DNA of 64,000 bases from Rhodopseudomonas sp. P2A-2r. Its GTDB lineage: Bacteria; Pseudomonadota; Alphaproteobacteria; Rhizobiales; Xanthobacteraceae. The notes beneath the pieces were generated by a model that saw nothing but the letters and a program-made list of their open reading frames with translations, ran no database searches and was not told the origin of the DNA. The stretch spans positions 496,001 through 560,000 of the forward strand of contig NZ_CP110389.1 of assembly GCF_026015985.1 (NCBI RefSeq). Direction: 5' to 3'. The position numbers and the translations under genes were made by a program. Position 1 is the stretch's first letter. Each line of letters opens with the position of its first letter. This document shows positions 53,549 through 63,198 of the stretch, piece after piece.

Positions 53549-54325
53549 TTACCGGTGCATGATCTGCTTGAGAAAGGCCCGGGTACGGTCATGGCCGGGA
53601 TTGGCGAAGAATTGCTCCGGCTCGCCCTCCTCGATGATGCGGCCGGCATCCATGAATACCACACGGTCGGCGACCGTTCGGGCAAAGCCCATTTCATGGG
53701 TCACGCAGACCATGGTCATGCCCTCGCGCGCGAGGCCGACCATGACATCGAGCACCTCCTGGATCATTTCCGGATCCAGCGCCGAGGTCGGTTCGTCGAA
53801 CAGCATGACCTTCGGCGTCATGCACAGAGCCCGCGCGATCGCCACGCGCTGCTGCTGTCCGCCGGAGAGCTGGCTGGGATATTTGTCGGCCTGTTCGGCA
53901 ATCCGCACACGCGACAGGAAATAACGCGCCAGTTCCTCGGCTGCGGACTTTGAGGTGCCGCGAATCTTCATCGGCGCGATGGTCAGGTTCTGCAGCACAG
54001 TGAGATGCGGGAACAGGTTGAACTGCTGGAAGACCATGCCGACGTCGCGCCGGACGGCATCGACATTCCTGGTGGAGTGATCCAGTTCGACGCCGTTGAC
54101 GATAATCCGGCCGTCGCGATGTTCCTCAAGCCGGTTGATGCAGCGGATCAATGTGGATTTACCGGAGCCCGAGGGACCGCAGATCACCACCCGTTCGCCA
54201 CGCGCGACGCGAAAATCAATGCCCTTGAGCACCTCGACGGCGCCATACCATTTGCTGACGCCGGTCATCTCGATGATGGGCGACGTCGCATCCAGCGTTG
54301 CATCGCGCGCAGTATTGTCGGGCAT
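53549..54325 (-). CDS. Polar amino-acid-type ABC transporter ATPase
   Basis: A 258-residue GlnQ/HisP-class ATPase: Walker [20 protein letters not shown]-loop [15 protein letters not shown], signature [17 protein letters not shown], Walker [15 protein letters not shown] and THEMGFAR. It energises the two permeases at 56094-57446. Start MPDNTARDA follows GGAG; a longer in-frame start overlaps the SDR stop. Last gene of the ureide-type operon. Confidence 0.92.
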   Translation of the reverse strand: MPDNTARDATLDATSPIIEMTGVSKWYGAVEVLKGIDFRVARGERVVICGPSGSGKSTLIRCINRLEEHRDGRIIVNGVELDHSTRNVDAVRRDVGMVFQQFNLFPHLTVLQNLTIAPMKIRGTSKSAAEELARYFLSRVRIAEQADKYPSQLSGGQQQRVAIARALCMTPKVMLFDEPTSALDPEMIQEVLDVMVGLAREGMTMVCVTHEMGFARTVADRVVFMDAGRIIEEGEPEQFFANPGHDRTRAFLKQIMHR

Positions 54326-54342
54326 GGCGCTCTCCTGCCAGG

Positions 54343-55119
54343 TCATGCGGCCATCCAGCCGCCGTCGACGAGAAGGTTCTCGCCGGTGATAAAAGTTGCT
54401 TCATCGGAGGCCAGGAACAGCACGGCATTGGCGACGTCCTCCGGCCGGCCCAGCCGCGGCATCGGCGTGCGGCTGGTCGAATAGTTCATCCACCGCGGCT
54501 CCGTCGCGCGTCCCGGCTTCCCGGTCACGATCTTGCCGGGCGCCACCGCGTTGCAGATGATGTGGTCGGCCGCATAATCGGCGGCGATCTGCCGGGTCAT
54601 GTAGACCACGCCGGATTTCGAAGTGCCGTAGGCGATGTCTTCCGGGCAGGCGATCATGCCGTGCTGCGACGAGATGTTGACGATGCGCCCGCGCGCCTCG
54701 TTGCGAATGTCCTGAGTCAGCATCTGGCGCACGGCCGCGCGGGCCATCAGGAACACGCCGGTCAGGTTCACCGCCAGTGTTCTGTTCCACTCGTCGAGGC
54801 TGACGTCGGTCAGCCGCTTGCCGACGCCGATGGCGGCGTCATTGACCAGCACGTCGAGGCGGCCGAAACGGCTGATGGCCAGGTCCACCGCGCGAGCGGC
54901 ATCGCGTTCCTGCGACACATCGGTCTCGACGAACGCCACTTCATGCCCGGCGGCACGCAGCAGCGCGGCGGTGGGTTCGCCGCCCTCGCGGACGTCTTCG
55001 GTGACATCGGCCAGGACCAGCCGCGCGCCCTCGGCAGCGAAGCGACGGGCGATCGCCCGGCCGATGCCGGACGAAGCCCCGGTGATGAGAACGGACTTGC
55101 GGGCGAGGCGCTGGCTCAT
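54343..55119 (-). CDS. Classical SDR-family oxidoreductase in the ureide-type operon
   Basis: A 258-residue short-chain dehydrogenase: [10 protein letters not shown] (cofactor), acidic LADV after the second strand (favours NAD), NDAAIG, catalytic Ser in NISSQHG, Tyr/Lys in [10 protein letters not shown], and C-terminal [10 protein letters not shown]. Many relatives act on sugars or polyols. The substrate is unknown; position between an epimerase and the transporter ATPase suggests it oxidises or reduces the imported compound. Its start overlaps the epimerase stop (ATGA), indicating translational coupling. Confidence 0.88.
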   Translation of the reverse strand: MSQRLARKSVLITGASSGIGRAIARRFAAEGARLVLADVTEDVREGGEPTAALLRAAGHEVAFVETDVSQERDAARAVDLAISRFGRLDVLVNDAAIGVGKRLTDVSLDEWNRTLAVNLTGVFLMARAAVRQMLTQDIRNEARGRIVNISSQHGMIACPEDIAYGTSKSGVVYMTRQIAADYAADHIICNAVAPGKIVTGKPGRATEPRWMNYSTSRTPMPRLGRPEDVANAVLFLASDEATFITGENLLVDGGWMAA

Positions 55120-56091
55120 TGGGCGTCTCCTGCCGCGATCCAGTCGAGATAGTCGCGCGCGGCAGCGGCGAGATCGCGCGACGGAGCGAAGCCGGTGTCC
55201 TGTTGCAGGCGGGCGATGCTCAGTGCGGCGCGGTCTTTCGGCAGGCCGTAGACGATGTTGCCGACGTCCTCATCGGCCATCCTCCAGCGGAACCCCTCGA
55301 AGCAACCTGCGACGATGGCGCACCATTGCGGCAGATCGGTCATGACGCCGCCGCCGAGATTGTAGAGCTCGTGGCGCAAACCGGCGCTCCGGCTGACACG
55401 TGCAATGCCGTCGGCAGCGTCGCGCGAATAGATCCAGTCTCCGGCCATGATGCGCGGCAGGACGACTTCGACACCGTCGCGCGCCATTTTGATGATCTGG
55501 TGGTGCGGGCTGAGGGCGTCGCGGACCCGGCTCGGCAACTCCCAGGGTCCGAACACCGGCCCGAGCCGGACCACGCGGACATCGGTGCCGCGCAACTGCG
55601 CGATGCGCAGCGCCGCCTGTTCGGCGGCCAGCTTGGATATGCCATAGAGCGCCGCGGGCGCGGGGGCGACAGGTCTTCTTCCAGATATCCGGACAGCGCC
55701 GGCGGCGGGAAACCGTAAACCGCGACCGAACTGAGCACGGTGACGCGCCGGATGGCGGGCATCGATGCGGCGCGGTCGAGCAGGCTGACGGTGCCAAGCG
55801 TGTTGACCTCGATGATCCCCGGGGATCGTCGCGCTCGCGTGCTGCATTGGGAGTCATGGCCGCCGTATGGATCACGCGATCGATGCCGTCTGCGGCCAAG
55901 GCGCGGTCGATATCCGCGATGCTCCGGATATCTCCGGTGATGAACTCGGCGCCGGCCAGTTCCGGCCGCGACAGGACGTCGCCGGCGGGCGCGGCGAGGT
56001 CGAACAGCACGACAATCTCGCCGTCGGCAATCAGCCGCTCGGCGATCGCCAGGCCAATGAAGCCGCAGCCTCCGGTGATCAGGGTTGCCAT
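55116..56091 (-). pseudogene. NAD-dependent epimerase/dehydratase, two frameshifts
   Basis: An extended SDR of about 325 residues when repaired. N-terminus ATLITGGCGFIGLAIAERL (NAD loop GGxGFIG), then DRVIHTAA; frame two carries SSVAVYGFPPPALSGYLEED; frame three carries YGISKLAAEQAALR (catalytic Tyr/Lys) and RLGPVFGPWELPSRVRDAL to the end. Breaks lie at CCCCGGGG (55817-55824) and a five-base run (55662-55666); each is fixed by one base. Resembles uronate dehydrogenases and nucleotide-sugar epimerases. In operon with the permease (2-bp gap) and SDR (overlap). Likely intact in the cell. Confidence 0.82.
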
Positions 56092-56093
56092 TG

Positions 56094-56765
56094 TCAGCGG
56101 ACCTTGAGGGCCTGGCGCTCCAGCCGCGCGACCCAGCGCGCGAACGGATACAGCAGGACGAAGAAAATCACCGCCGCCGCCATCAGCGGAGTGGGATTGT
56201 AGGTCTGTTCCTGTGCTACCCGGGCCGAGCGCAGCAGTTCCGGCAGCGATACCAGCGCCGCGATGGACGTGGTCTTGACCAGCTCCAGCGAGTTGCTGGC
56301 CAGCGGCGCCAGCACATTGCGAATGGCCTGGGGCAGGATGATGTAGACGGCGACGTGCAACGGCTTGAACCCGAGCGCGCGCGCCGCGTCGCTCTGGCCC
56401 GGCGGCACCGACAGGATGCCGGCGCGAAAGATCTCGCCGTAATAGCCGGAATTGTTCAGCGCGATGGCCAGCACCGCTGCGGTGAATCCACCCAGCTGCA
56501 GGCCGACGAAGGGCAGGCCGTAGAACATCAGGATCAGCAGGACCACCACCGGGAACGACCTGAACAGGTCGATGTAGATCAGCAGCGCGATATTCAGCCA
56601 GCGGTACCGGAAGCTGTAGACCACGGCGATCGCCAGCCCGAGCAGCATGCCCAGCGGCAACGCCACTGCCGAGAGCCACAGCGTATAGACCAGCCCCTGC
56701 AGCAGCAGCGGATAGATCCGCAGCAGCGACTCGAGATTGGCGAAGTTTTCGAGAAACGGCTCCAT
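56094..56765 (-). CDS. Polar amino-acid-type ABC permease 2
   Basis: A 223-residue HisM/GlnP-like permease with about five helices. The coupling-loop motif reads YGEIFRAGILSVPPGQSDAA then ALGFKPLHVAVYIILPQAIR, the EAA loop contacting the ATPase. N-terminus MEPFLENFANLESLLRIYP. It forms the membrane pore with the permease 9 bp upstream. Confidence 0.92.
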   Translation of the reverse strand: MEPFLENFANLESLLRIYPLLLQGLVYTLWLSAVALPLGMLLGLAIAVVYSFRYRWLNIALLIYIDLFRSFPVVVLLILMFYGLPFVGLQLGGFTAAVLAIALNNSGYYGEIFRAGILSVPPGQSDAARALGFKPLHVAVYIILPQAIRNVLAPLASNSLELVKTTSIAALVSLPELLRSARVAQEQTYNPTPLMAAAVIFFVLLYPFARWVARLERQALKVR

Positions 56766-56774
56766 GGCGTGCGC

Positions 56775-57446
56775 TCAATGACCGTGGCTGTAACGGTATT
56801 CGATGAACCGGCTGGCGATCACCAGCGGCAGGAAGAACAACAGGTAGAATGCCGCGGCCAGCGTCAGCGGCGAGGGATTGGCCACCAGCGCCATCACGCT
56901 CTGCGCCTGTCCGAGGGTTTCCGGCAGCGAGACGGCGGTGCCCAGCGCGGTGCCCTTGCTGATGGAGATGGCCCGGTTGGTCAGCAGCGGCACGGCCAGC
57001 CGGATCGCCTGCGGCAGGATGATCGACAGCAGGGTGCGAGTTCGGCTGAAGCCGAGCGCGCTGGCGGCGTCCCACTGGCCGCGCGGCAGCGCCATGATGG
57101 CCGACCAGAAGATCTCGGTCGCAAAAGCCGACAGCACGAGGCCGAGCGCCAGCACGGTGGTGACGAACGGCGACATGGTCACGCCGAGATAGGGCAGGCC
57201 GAAATAGATGAAAATGATGACGACCAGCTGCGGCAACGTCCGGAACACGTCGACATAGGCGGTGATGAGCAGGTTGACCGCGCGCAGGTTGGCGCATTTC
57301 ACTAGCGCCAGCAGCAGGCCGAGCGCCACGCCCACGACGATCACCAGCAGCGATACCATCACGGTCACGCGGAATCCCGCCAGCACATCCGGCCAGGCGA
57401 TCGCGAGAACCTTGGCGTTGAAGTAATACTCGGCAATCCGGTCCAT
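56775..57446 (-). CDS. Polar amino-acid-type ABC permease 1
   Basis: A 223-residue HisQ/GlnP-like permease, same family as its downstream partner. EAA loop: TEIFWSAIMALPRGQWDAAS then ALGFSRTRTLLSIILPQAIR. Starts MDRIAEYYFNAKVLAIAW. Lies 62 bp after the substrate-binding protein gene. Confidence 0.92.
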   Translation of the reverse strand: MDRIAEYYFNAKVLAIAWPDVLAGFRVTVMVSLLVIVVGVALGLLLALVKCANLRAVNLLITAYVDVFRTLPQLVVIIFIYFGLPYLGVTMSPFVTTVLALGLVLSAFATEIFWSAIMALPRGQWDAASALGFSRTRTLLSIILPQAIRLAVPLLTNRAISISKGTALGTAVSLPETLGQAQSVMALVANPSPLTLAAAFYLLFFLPLVIASRFIEYRYSHGH

Positions 57447-57508
57447 CGGCGCTCCGTTGCCGGGACACCGGGCCGGCTGGGCCGGTCCGGTGTCAGGCGT
57501 GGCTCAGG

Positions 57509-58369
57509 TTACTTGCACTTCATCGCGTGGGCGCTCGGCTCGAAACCCTTGAAGCCGGGAGGCCCGAAGCCGAAATACACGGTTTCGATGGCCGAGCCGG
57601 CATCCGGCGCCGCGCCATACCATTTCTCGTGCAGCTTGCGCAGCCGGCCGTCCATCTTCATGCACTCGATCACCGCTTCGACCTTGTTGCGGTATTCGGT
57701 ATCCTCCGGGCGGAAGGCATAGGCGAAGTTGCGGCCGTTGAAGTCCTTGAAGCCGACCTTGACGGCCTTGTTCTGGCTTGCGGCGAACACGGTGGTGGGG
57801 ATTTCGTTGAGCGACGCGAAGGCGCGCCGGGTCAGCAGCGCCTGCACCGAATCCGGGAAGCTGTCATAGCGTTGCACCTCGAAGCCGTACTTCTCGGCGT
57901 TTGCCGTCGCCCAGGTATCGGAAATGGTGCCCTTGTTGACCGCAACCGACTTGCCCTTGAGGTCGTCAAATCCCTTCATCTCGTCGGCGGCGCGGATCAG
58001 GAAGCCGTTGCCGGTGGAGAACAGCGGCTCGGTGTAGAGCATGCGCTCGGAGCGTTCGGCAGTCAGGTTCAGCGGATTGACGAGGAATTCGGCGCGCTTG
58101 GCAAACAGTGCCGCGAACAGGCCGGAAAAGTTGATGTCGACGATCTCGACCCTGGGACGGCCGAGGTCCTTGCCGATCTCGTTGACCAGATCGACGCCGA
58201 AGCCCTCCGGTCCGTTGGCGCCGCGCACCATCCATGGCGCCACGCCGAAATCCGACGCCACCACCATCGGCTTGTCGGAGGGGTGGTCGGCTTCCTGCGC
58301 CAGCGCGGCGCCGGGCAGGCTGGTGGAGAACAGCAGCGCCAGTGCGGCGTGCCGGATGCTGATCTTCAT
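57509..58369 (-). CDS. ABC transporter substrate-binding protein, amino-acid family 3
   Basis: A 286-residue periplasmic binding protein. Signal peptide MKISIRHAALALLFSTSLPG, cleavage near ALAQEAD. SBP_bac_3 features: GPEGFGVDLVNEIGKDLGRP, FAALFAKRAEFLVNPLNLTA, LKGKSVAVNKGT, AFRPEDTEYRNKVEAVIE. The class usually binds amino acids or small nitrogen compounds; next to allantoinase and ureidoglycolate lyase genes, a ureide or carbamoyl compound is plausible. Ribosome site GGAG before the ATG at 58369. Confidence 0.92.
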   Translation of the reverse strand: MKISIRHAALALLFSTSLPGAALAQEADHPSDKPMVVASDFGVAPWMVRGANGPEGFGVDLVNEIGKDLGRPRVEIVDINFSGLFAALFAKRAEFLVNPLNLTAERSERMLYTEPLFSTGNGFLIRAADEMKGFDDLKGKSVAVNKGTISDTWATANAEKYGFEVQRYDSFPDSVQALLTRRAFASLNEIPTTVFAASQNKAVKVGFKDFNGRNFAYAFRPEDTEYRNKVEAVIECMKMDGRLRKLHEKWYGAAPDAGSAIETVYFGFGPPGFKGFEPSAHAMKCK

Positions 58370-58407
58370 GCGAGGGCTCCTTCGATGCAGGGATGGGTGG
58401 GGAGGGA

Positions 58408-59322
58408 TCATGGAGTCGGTGGATGGGTGGCGTGCCAGTGCCGTGCGATATCGCCGCGGCGGCAGATCCAGACCTGCTGGTGCTTCTGCACGTAATCGAG
58501 GAAGCGCTGCAATCCGGCGGCGCGGCCGGGATGGCCGATGATCCGGAGATGCAGGCCCACCGACATCATCTTCGGCGCGGTCGCGCCCTCGGCGTACAGC
58601 ATGTCGAAGGCGTCACGCAGATAGTCGAAGAAGTCGCTGCCGGTGGTCATGGCGCCGCGCATGAATTTGGCGTCGTTGTTGGCGAGACCGTAGGGCACCA
58701 CCAGATGCGGCTTGCCGAGCACCCTGGTCCAGTACGGCAGTTCGTCGTTGTAGGCGTCCGAGTCGTACAGAAAGCCGCCGTGCTCGACGATCAGCCGGCG
58801 GGTATTGATTCCGGCGCCGTAGCGACAATACCAGCCGAGCGGGGCGGCGCCGGTGGTGCGCTGAAGGCTTGTGACGGTCCTGGCGATACGTTCGCGCTCG
58901 TCGGCCTCGCTGAGATTCTGGTGCCGTTCCCAGCGCCAGCCATGGGCGCAGACGTCGTAGCCGTGGGCGCGAATAGCGGCGGCGGCCTCGTCGTTGCGCT
59001 CCAATGCCAGCGCGCATCCCATCACCGTCGCGGTCATCCCGCGCTCGGAGAGCAGGCGCAGCACCCGCCAGAAGCCGACGCGACTGCCGTATTCGAACAT
59101 GGATTCGGCGGCGAGGTCGCGTCCGTCGAAGCCGCCGGCGCCGCCCTCGGTCAACGCGGCTTCGCTGGCGCCGTCACCGTCGCCGAACGAGGCTTCCGAT
59201 CCCTCTTCATAGTTGATGCAGAAGTTCAGGGCGACGCGCGCATCGCCCGGCCAGCGCGGATGCGGCGGGGTCCGGCCGTAGCCGACGAAATCGCGTTGCA
59301 GATGATCGTCCGGCGATGCCAT
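58408..59322 (-). CDS. PuuE-type polysaccharide-deacetylase-fold allantoinase
   Basis: A 304-residue NodB-fold protein of the putative urate catabolism/PuuE group. Start MASPDDHLQRDFVGYGRTPP, then WPGDARVALNFCINYEEGSE, AAESMFEYGSRVGFWRVLRL, ICAHGW-like VCAHGWRWERHQN and GWYCRYGAGINTRRLI (normally GWYTGR in true PuuE). PuuE allantoinase hydrolyses allantoin to allantoate without metal. The altered GWYCRYG segment may change specificity. It follows the ureidoglycolate lyase gene by 11 bp and precedes the binding protein. Confidence 0.85.
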   Translation of the reverse strand: MASPDDHLQRDFVGYGRTPPHPRWPGDARVALNFCINYEEGSEASFGDGDGASEAALTEGGAGGFDGRDLAAESMFEYGSRVGFWRVLRLLSERGMTATVMGCALALERNDEAAAAIRAHGYDVCAHGWRWERHQNLSEADERERIARTVTSLQRTTGAAPLGWYCRYGAGINTRRLIVEHGGFLYDSDAYNDELPYWTRVLGKPHLVVPYGLANNDAKFMRGAMTTGSDFFDYLRDAFDMLYAEGATAPKMMSVGLHLRIIGHPGRAAGLQRFLDYVQKHQQVWICRRGDIARHWHATHPPTP

Positions 59323-59333
59323 GCGCCGATCCC

Positions 59334-59843
59334 TCACAATGCCGGTGGCGCAAGGACGTCGACAGCGACATCAAGGCTGCAGAACACGTCGTCATCGTCG
59401 CGTCCCGTCATGCCCATGGCGACGGCGAATTCCATGTGGCGGTCGAGCACCGTCATCGGGTGATGCCAGACGTTGCGTGCGAAGGTGACGGTCTGATGCG
59501 AGCCGGCGACGAAAGCGCGGAGGCTGTCGAGGTCGGGCCGTCCGTCGGCCCGCGCGCCGCACACCACCACCAGATAGCTGCCGGCGTCGAGCGGGACGAA
59601 GGTCTGTGCCGAATAAGGATGGCGCTCCAGCTTCGCCAGCCGCAGCGGCAGGCTGGCGACGGTCGCCGCGCTGCTGATCCACAGCGAAAGGGTTTTGGCG
59701 TCCACGGCATTGTCCCGCGCAGTCGGCAGATAGCGGCGGCGCATACCGCTTGGACGGGCGGCCACGTCGCCGAAGTCCGCAAAGGTCTCCGGCGCCAGTG
59801 GCTCGAGCTTGATCGTGTAGGATGCGGCTTCGGTTGTGATCAT
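59334..59843 (-). CDS. allA: Ureidoglycolate lyase (AllA family)
   Basis: A 169-residue cupin-like enzyme splitting ureidoglycolate to glyoxylate and urea. It matches AllA: LEPLAPETFADFGDV near the N-terminus, HPYSAQTFVPLDAGSYLVVV, LRAFVAGSHQTVTFARNVWH, DRHMEFAVAMG. First gene of the minus-strand operon; start MITTEAASYT. A perfect palindrome TGGTATACCA lies 56 bp upstream. Allantoicase and urate oxidase genes are not in the window, so the pathway is incomplete locally. Confidence 0.88.
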   Translation of the reverse strand: MITTEAASYTIKLEPLAPETFADFGDVAARPSGMRRRYLPTARDNAVDAKTLSLWISSAATVASLPLRLAKLERHPYSAQTFVPLDAGSYLVVVCGARADGRPDLDSLRAFVAGSHQTVTFARNVWHHPMTVLDRHMEFAVAMGMTGRDDDDVFCSLDVAVDVLAPPAL

Positions 59844-59898
59844 CAATAACAGCTTCAGCTTGCGTGAACGTGAGGTCGCGCGTGATGCAATATTCCAG

Positions 59899-59908
59899 TG
59901 GTATACCA
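59899..59908. promoter_or_regulatory. TGGTATACCA palindrome, probable GntR/FCD operator
   Basis: A perfect 10-bp palindrome, flanked by a direct repeat CCAGT, 56 bp upstream of allA and beyond the end of the gntR gene. FCD-type GntR regulators commonly bind such sites, and an FCD regulator gene is adjacent. Binding is inferred. Confidence 0.6.
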
Positions 59909-60026
59909 GTTGAACGCACGGCGCGCGGTTCGTCAAGCGTGGGCGGCGCCGGATCTGCGTCAATAGTGGACGCCGGGCGGTCGTATTTCGGGCAACGTGC
60001 GGAGCTTCCGGGCAGCGCGCCCGCCG

Positions 60027-60740
60027 TCAGGCGTGGCCCGCGGGCAGGAAAATCCCGAACGTCTCCAGCATGCCCTGCCGCACATTGACGAGGTGCTGGA
60101 CCATTGCCTGTCGGGCGCCTTGCGCGTCGCGCTGGATAATGGCGTCGACGATCGCCAGATGTTCGCGGCAGGCCGGGAGCAGGCGCTCCGGCCGCCGCTC
60201 CACATTGCACAACCGGCTCTTCAGGCGTGTCTCGCCGATCAGCCGCTCCAGCGATCGGTTGCCGCAGTTGCTGGCAATCAGGTCGTGGATTTCGTCGTCC
60301 AGGTTCCAGTGCATGCTCTTGGTGATCTTGGCCGTGCTCATGATCTGCTCGAGCCGCGCCTTGAGCGGCTGCAGGGTGTCGAGGGCGATGCGGGTCGCGG
60401 CGATGGACGCGGCCTCGCTCTCCAGCACAATGCGCAGGTGAATGAGTTCGAGCAGCTCGGTGATGCCGATGTTGCGAACGACGACAGATCCGTTGGACAG
60501 CTGCTCGAGCTTGCCCTCGCCCAGCAGCCTGCTGATGCCGGCCCGCAGCGGGGTTCTCGAAACCTTCAGGCGAAGCGCCAGCCGTCGCTCCTCGATCACC
60601 TCGCCAGGCACCAGCTGACGGGTCTCGATGAGGTCCTGCAGCTGCTTGTAGGTTGCCTCCGTGATATTTCCGGCGGCGCGCGGTCGTGGTTCAGGCGCCG
60701 CTTTGCTGCCGCGTGAGGAAGCCTTCTTTGCTGCCGACAC
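60027..60740 (-). CDS. GntR-family regulator with FCD ligand domain
   Basis: A 237-residue regulator. Basic leader, then a winged helix (residues about 25-90: YKQLQDLIETRQLVPGEVIE, LALRLKVSRTPLRAGISRL) and a C-terminal all-helical FCD domain with metal-type residues in LDDEIHDLIAS and CREHLAIVDAIIQRD. FCD regulators sense carboxylates or sugar acids. It lies immediately upstream of, and in the same direction as, the ureide-type operon, with the TGGTATACCA palindrome between them; it is the likely local regulator. Confidence 0.9.
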   Translation of the reverse strand: MSAAKKASSRGSKAAPEPRPRAAGNITEATYKQLQDLIETRQLVPGEVIEERRLALRLKVSRTPLRAGISRLLGEGKLEQLSNGSVVVRNIGITELLELIHLRIVLESEAASIAATRIALDTLQPLKARLEQIMSTAKITKSMHWNLDDEIHDLIASNCGNRSLERLIGETRLKSRLCNVERRPERLLPACREHLAIVDAIIQRDAQGARQAMVQHLVNVRQGMLETFGIFLPAGHA

Positions 60741-60858
60741 GTTGCTCCCTTCAAGAGTGCTGATCGATCAGGTCAGTCAATGCCACTATACCGCGCGGAG
60801 CTTTCCCGCAATATCGGTCTGCCGGCGGACCCCAAAAGCGATCGGCGGCGCGTTGACG

Positions 60859-61263
60859 TCAGGCGGGAATGATGACCTTGCCGATCGGCCACAGCGCAAT
60901 GCCCGCCAGCTTCACATGGGCCCAGGCGAAGGGAATCCCGATGATGGTGACGGCGAGCAGGACGGCCGTGATCAGATGTCCGATCGCCAGCCACCAGCCG
61001 GCCAGGACCAGCCAGATCAGGTTGCCGATCACGCCCAGCAGACCGGTGCCGATGTCGCGCTGGCCGGTGACGAGGTCGCGGCGCACGGCGCGCTGGCCGA
61101 ACGGCAGCAGCGTATAGGCGGCGATGTTAAATGCCGCCCGTGCCCAGGGCAGGCCGACAATGGTGATGGCCATGACAATGGCCGCAATCATCCAGGCCGC
61201 AGCCATCCACAGGCCGCCGAACAGGATCCAGAGGATATTCAGAAACAGCGAGACCGGCGGCAT
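60859..61263 (-). CDS. YccF family inner-membrane protein
   Basis: A 134-residue protein with two repeated YccF domains: LFLNILWILFGGLWMAAAWM with TIVGLPWARAAFNIAAYTLL, and VIGNLIWLVLAGWWLAIGHL with TIIGIPFAWAHVKLAGIALW, each followed by a PFG or PIG turn. Four transmembrane helices. Function unknown. Starts MPPVSLFLNILW. Monocistronic on the minus strand. Confidence 0.88.
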   Translation of the reverse strand: MPPVSLFLNILWILFGGLWMAAAWMIAAIVMAITIVGLPWARAAFNIAAYTLLPFGQRAVRRDLVTGQRDIGTGLLGVIGNLIWLVLAGWWLAIGHLITAVLLAVTIIGIPFAWAHVKLAGIALWPIGKVIIPA

Positions 61264-61358
61264 GACATTCCATTCGATCGCAGGAGCAGGGCGCCCGGGT
61301 TTGGCGCTCGCCTTCCATAGCAGAGGCCGGACCGTTGCGACACCGTCAACCGGAGCGA

Positions 61359-63198
61359 TCAGAAGCTGCGGCGGCCGGCACGCGAATAGGCCGGGCGGGC
61401 CTCGGGGACCGGGCGGCTGGCAGGCCCGCCGCGGGTGTCGCCGGCCGCGCGGGACTGCGGCTTCATCTCGTCGAGGAAGATCGGCTTGGAAAAGTAATAG
61501 CCCTGCGCGTAGCGGATCTTGGTGGCGGCCTGCAGATAGGCAAGTTCCTCGAACGTCTCGACGCCCTCCGCGATCACCGTCATGCCGAGCGCCTCGCTGA
61601 GCGACTCGATCGCCTTGAGGATGCCCTGGCTGCGCGGGCGCTTATGAATATCGGTAATGAACGAACGGTCGATCTTGATTTCGTCGGCGGTGATGTCCGC
61701 CAGCGCCGACAGCGACGAGTAGCCGATGCCGAAATCGTCGATCGAGATGCCGATGCCAAGCTTGCGGAACAGCGGCAGGATGTCGTCCTGGAAATGCGAC
61801 TTGGCGACGAAGGCATCTTCGGTCACTTCGACGATGAAGCGTTGCGGACAGCCGGTCTCCTCGATCTCCCGCGCAAACGCCGTCATGAATTCCGGATTGC
61901 CGGCCTGCTTGGCCGCGACATTGATGCTGATGCTGGCGCTGGCCCCGAAGGTCTCATCGATCAGATCGATCGATTTCATGATTTCGGCGAGGACGAGATG
62001 GGTGAGTTCGTCGATCAGCCCGAGCTCCACCGCGAGATTGATGAAGCTGCCCGGCGCCTGGATCACGCCGTTGTCGTCGCGCAGCCGCACCAGCGCCTCG
62101 ATGCCCTTGATCTCGTGGGTCCTGATGTCGACCTTGGGCTGAAATGCGCAGCAGAACCGGCGGTCGAGGATCGCCAGCCGCAGCGCCTGCTCGGTCGCCA
62201 TGCGCGCCAGCGCCTCGCGCTCCATGCCGGTATCGAAGAACGCCGCCGCGCCCTTGGTCTCGTTCTTGATGCGATACATCGCGATATCGGCGTTCTGGCT
62301 CAGAACGTCGTAACTGCGGCCATGCTCGGGATACAGGCTGACGCCGATCGAGGCGGAGGCGAACAGTTCCGAGCCGTCGATGAAGAACGGCGCGCGCAGG
62401 CGCGTCAGGACGAAGTCGATATACTCCGCCACTTCCGCGTCGCTCTGGATCGGATGCAGCAGCAGCAGGAATTCGTCGCCGGATATCCGCGACAGCATAT
62501 CGGAGCCGCGCAGGTCGAGGGACAGCCGCCGGGAGAATTCGACCAGCAGCAGAATCGCCGATGGCGTGGCCGTAATAGTCATTGATGTGCTTGAAATGAT
62601 CGATGTCGAGAAAGGCCAGCGCGAAGCGTTCCGGCGCGGCGTTGCTGGCGATGATGTCGCAGACCCGATTCTCGATCACCCGCCGCGACGGCAGCCCGGT
62701 CAGTTTATCGAAATAGGCGCGGCGGAACAGGTCGTCCTCGACGGCCTTCTGCTGGCTGACGTCGCTGGCGCTGGACAGCAGCAGCATCCGGTCGCCGACC
62801 TGCACCGGGCGGTGGCTGGTGAGGAACACCCGCTTGTTCTGGCCGTCGCTGACGCGCTCTTCGAAAACGGCCGAGCGCCCGGTGTTCAGCAGGTCGACTG
62901 CGGTGTCGCGGCGGTGGTTGAGAGCCCGCGCCAGGAAATCGCTGTGCGAGGTGTCCGCGTTGAATTCTTCCGCAGGCGCGTTGAACTGGGCGGCTGCCGC
63001 GTCATTGACCAGCAGGAAACGACCGTCGCCGTCCTGAACGGTGACCGACGCAGGCATCAACCTGACGATTTCGCTCAGCAATGCCAGCGCCGCCTGCGCA
63101 TCGCCCGCCAGCGCGGTCAGCGATTCGGCGTCGCCACGGCTCAACGGATCACCTGCCAGAGTGAGGTCCGATCGATGATGATTTGCGCGCCCCTGCAT
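61359..63198 (-). pseudogene. PAS-GGDEF-EAL cyclic-di-GMP protein, frameshifted
   Basis: A c-di-GMP signalling protein of about 612 residues. PAS sensor (VRLMPASVTVQDGDGRFLLV) at about 45-160, GGDEF domain starting YFDKLTGLPSRRVIENRV with an SGDEF active-site variant, and an EAL domain with EALVRL, IEVTEDAFV, IDDFGIGYSSLSAL and VIAEGVETFEEL, so phosphodiesterase activity is likely. The frame breaks inside the GGDEF at 62553-62554; removing one base gives GHAIGDLLLVEFSRRL, which fits the family. Start MQGRANHHRS. Probably intact in the cell. Confidence 0.85.

Noticed and set aside
55270..57468. 732-codon minus-strand frame spanning both permeases and the epimerase
   Set aside because: It is out of frame with the conserved permease sequences and only coincides with the epimerase N-terminus; the ABC genes are intact in their own frames.
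61359..63198. GGDEF-EAL as two separate proteins
   Set aside because: The break lies inside the conserved GGDEF alpha helix and one-base removal restores a family-like sequence, so one protein is more likely.
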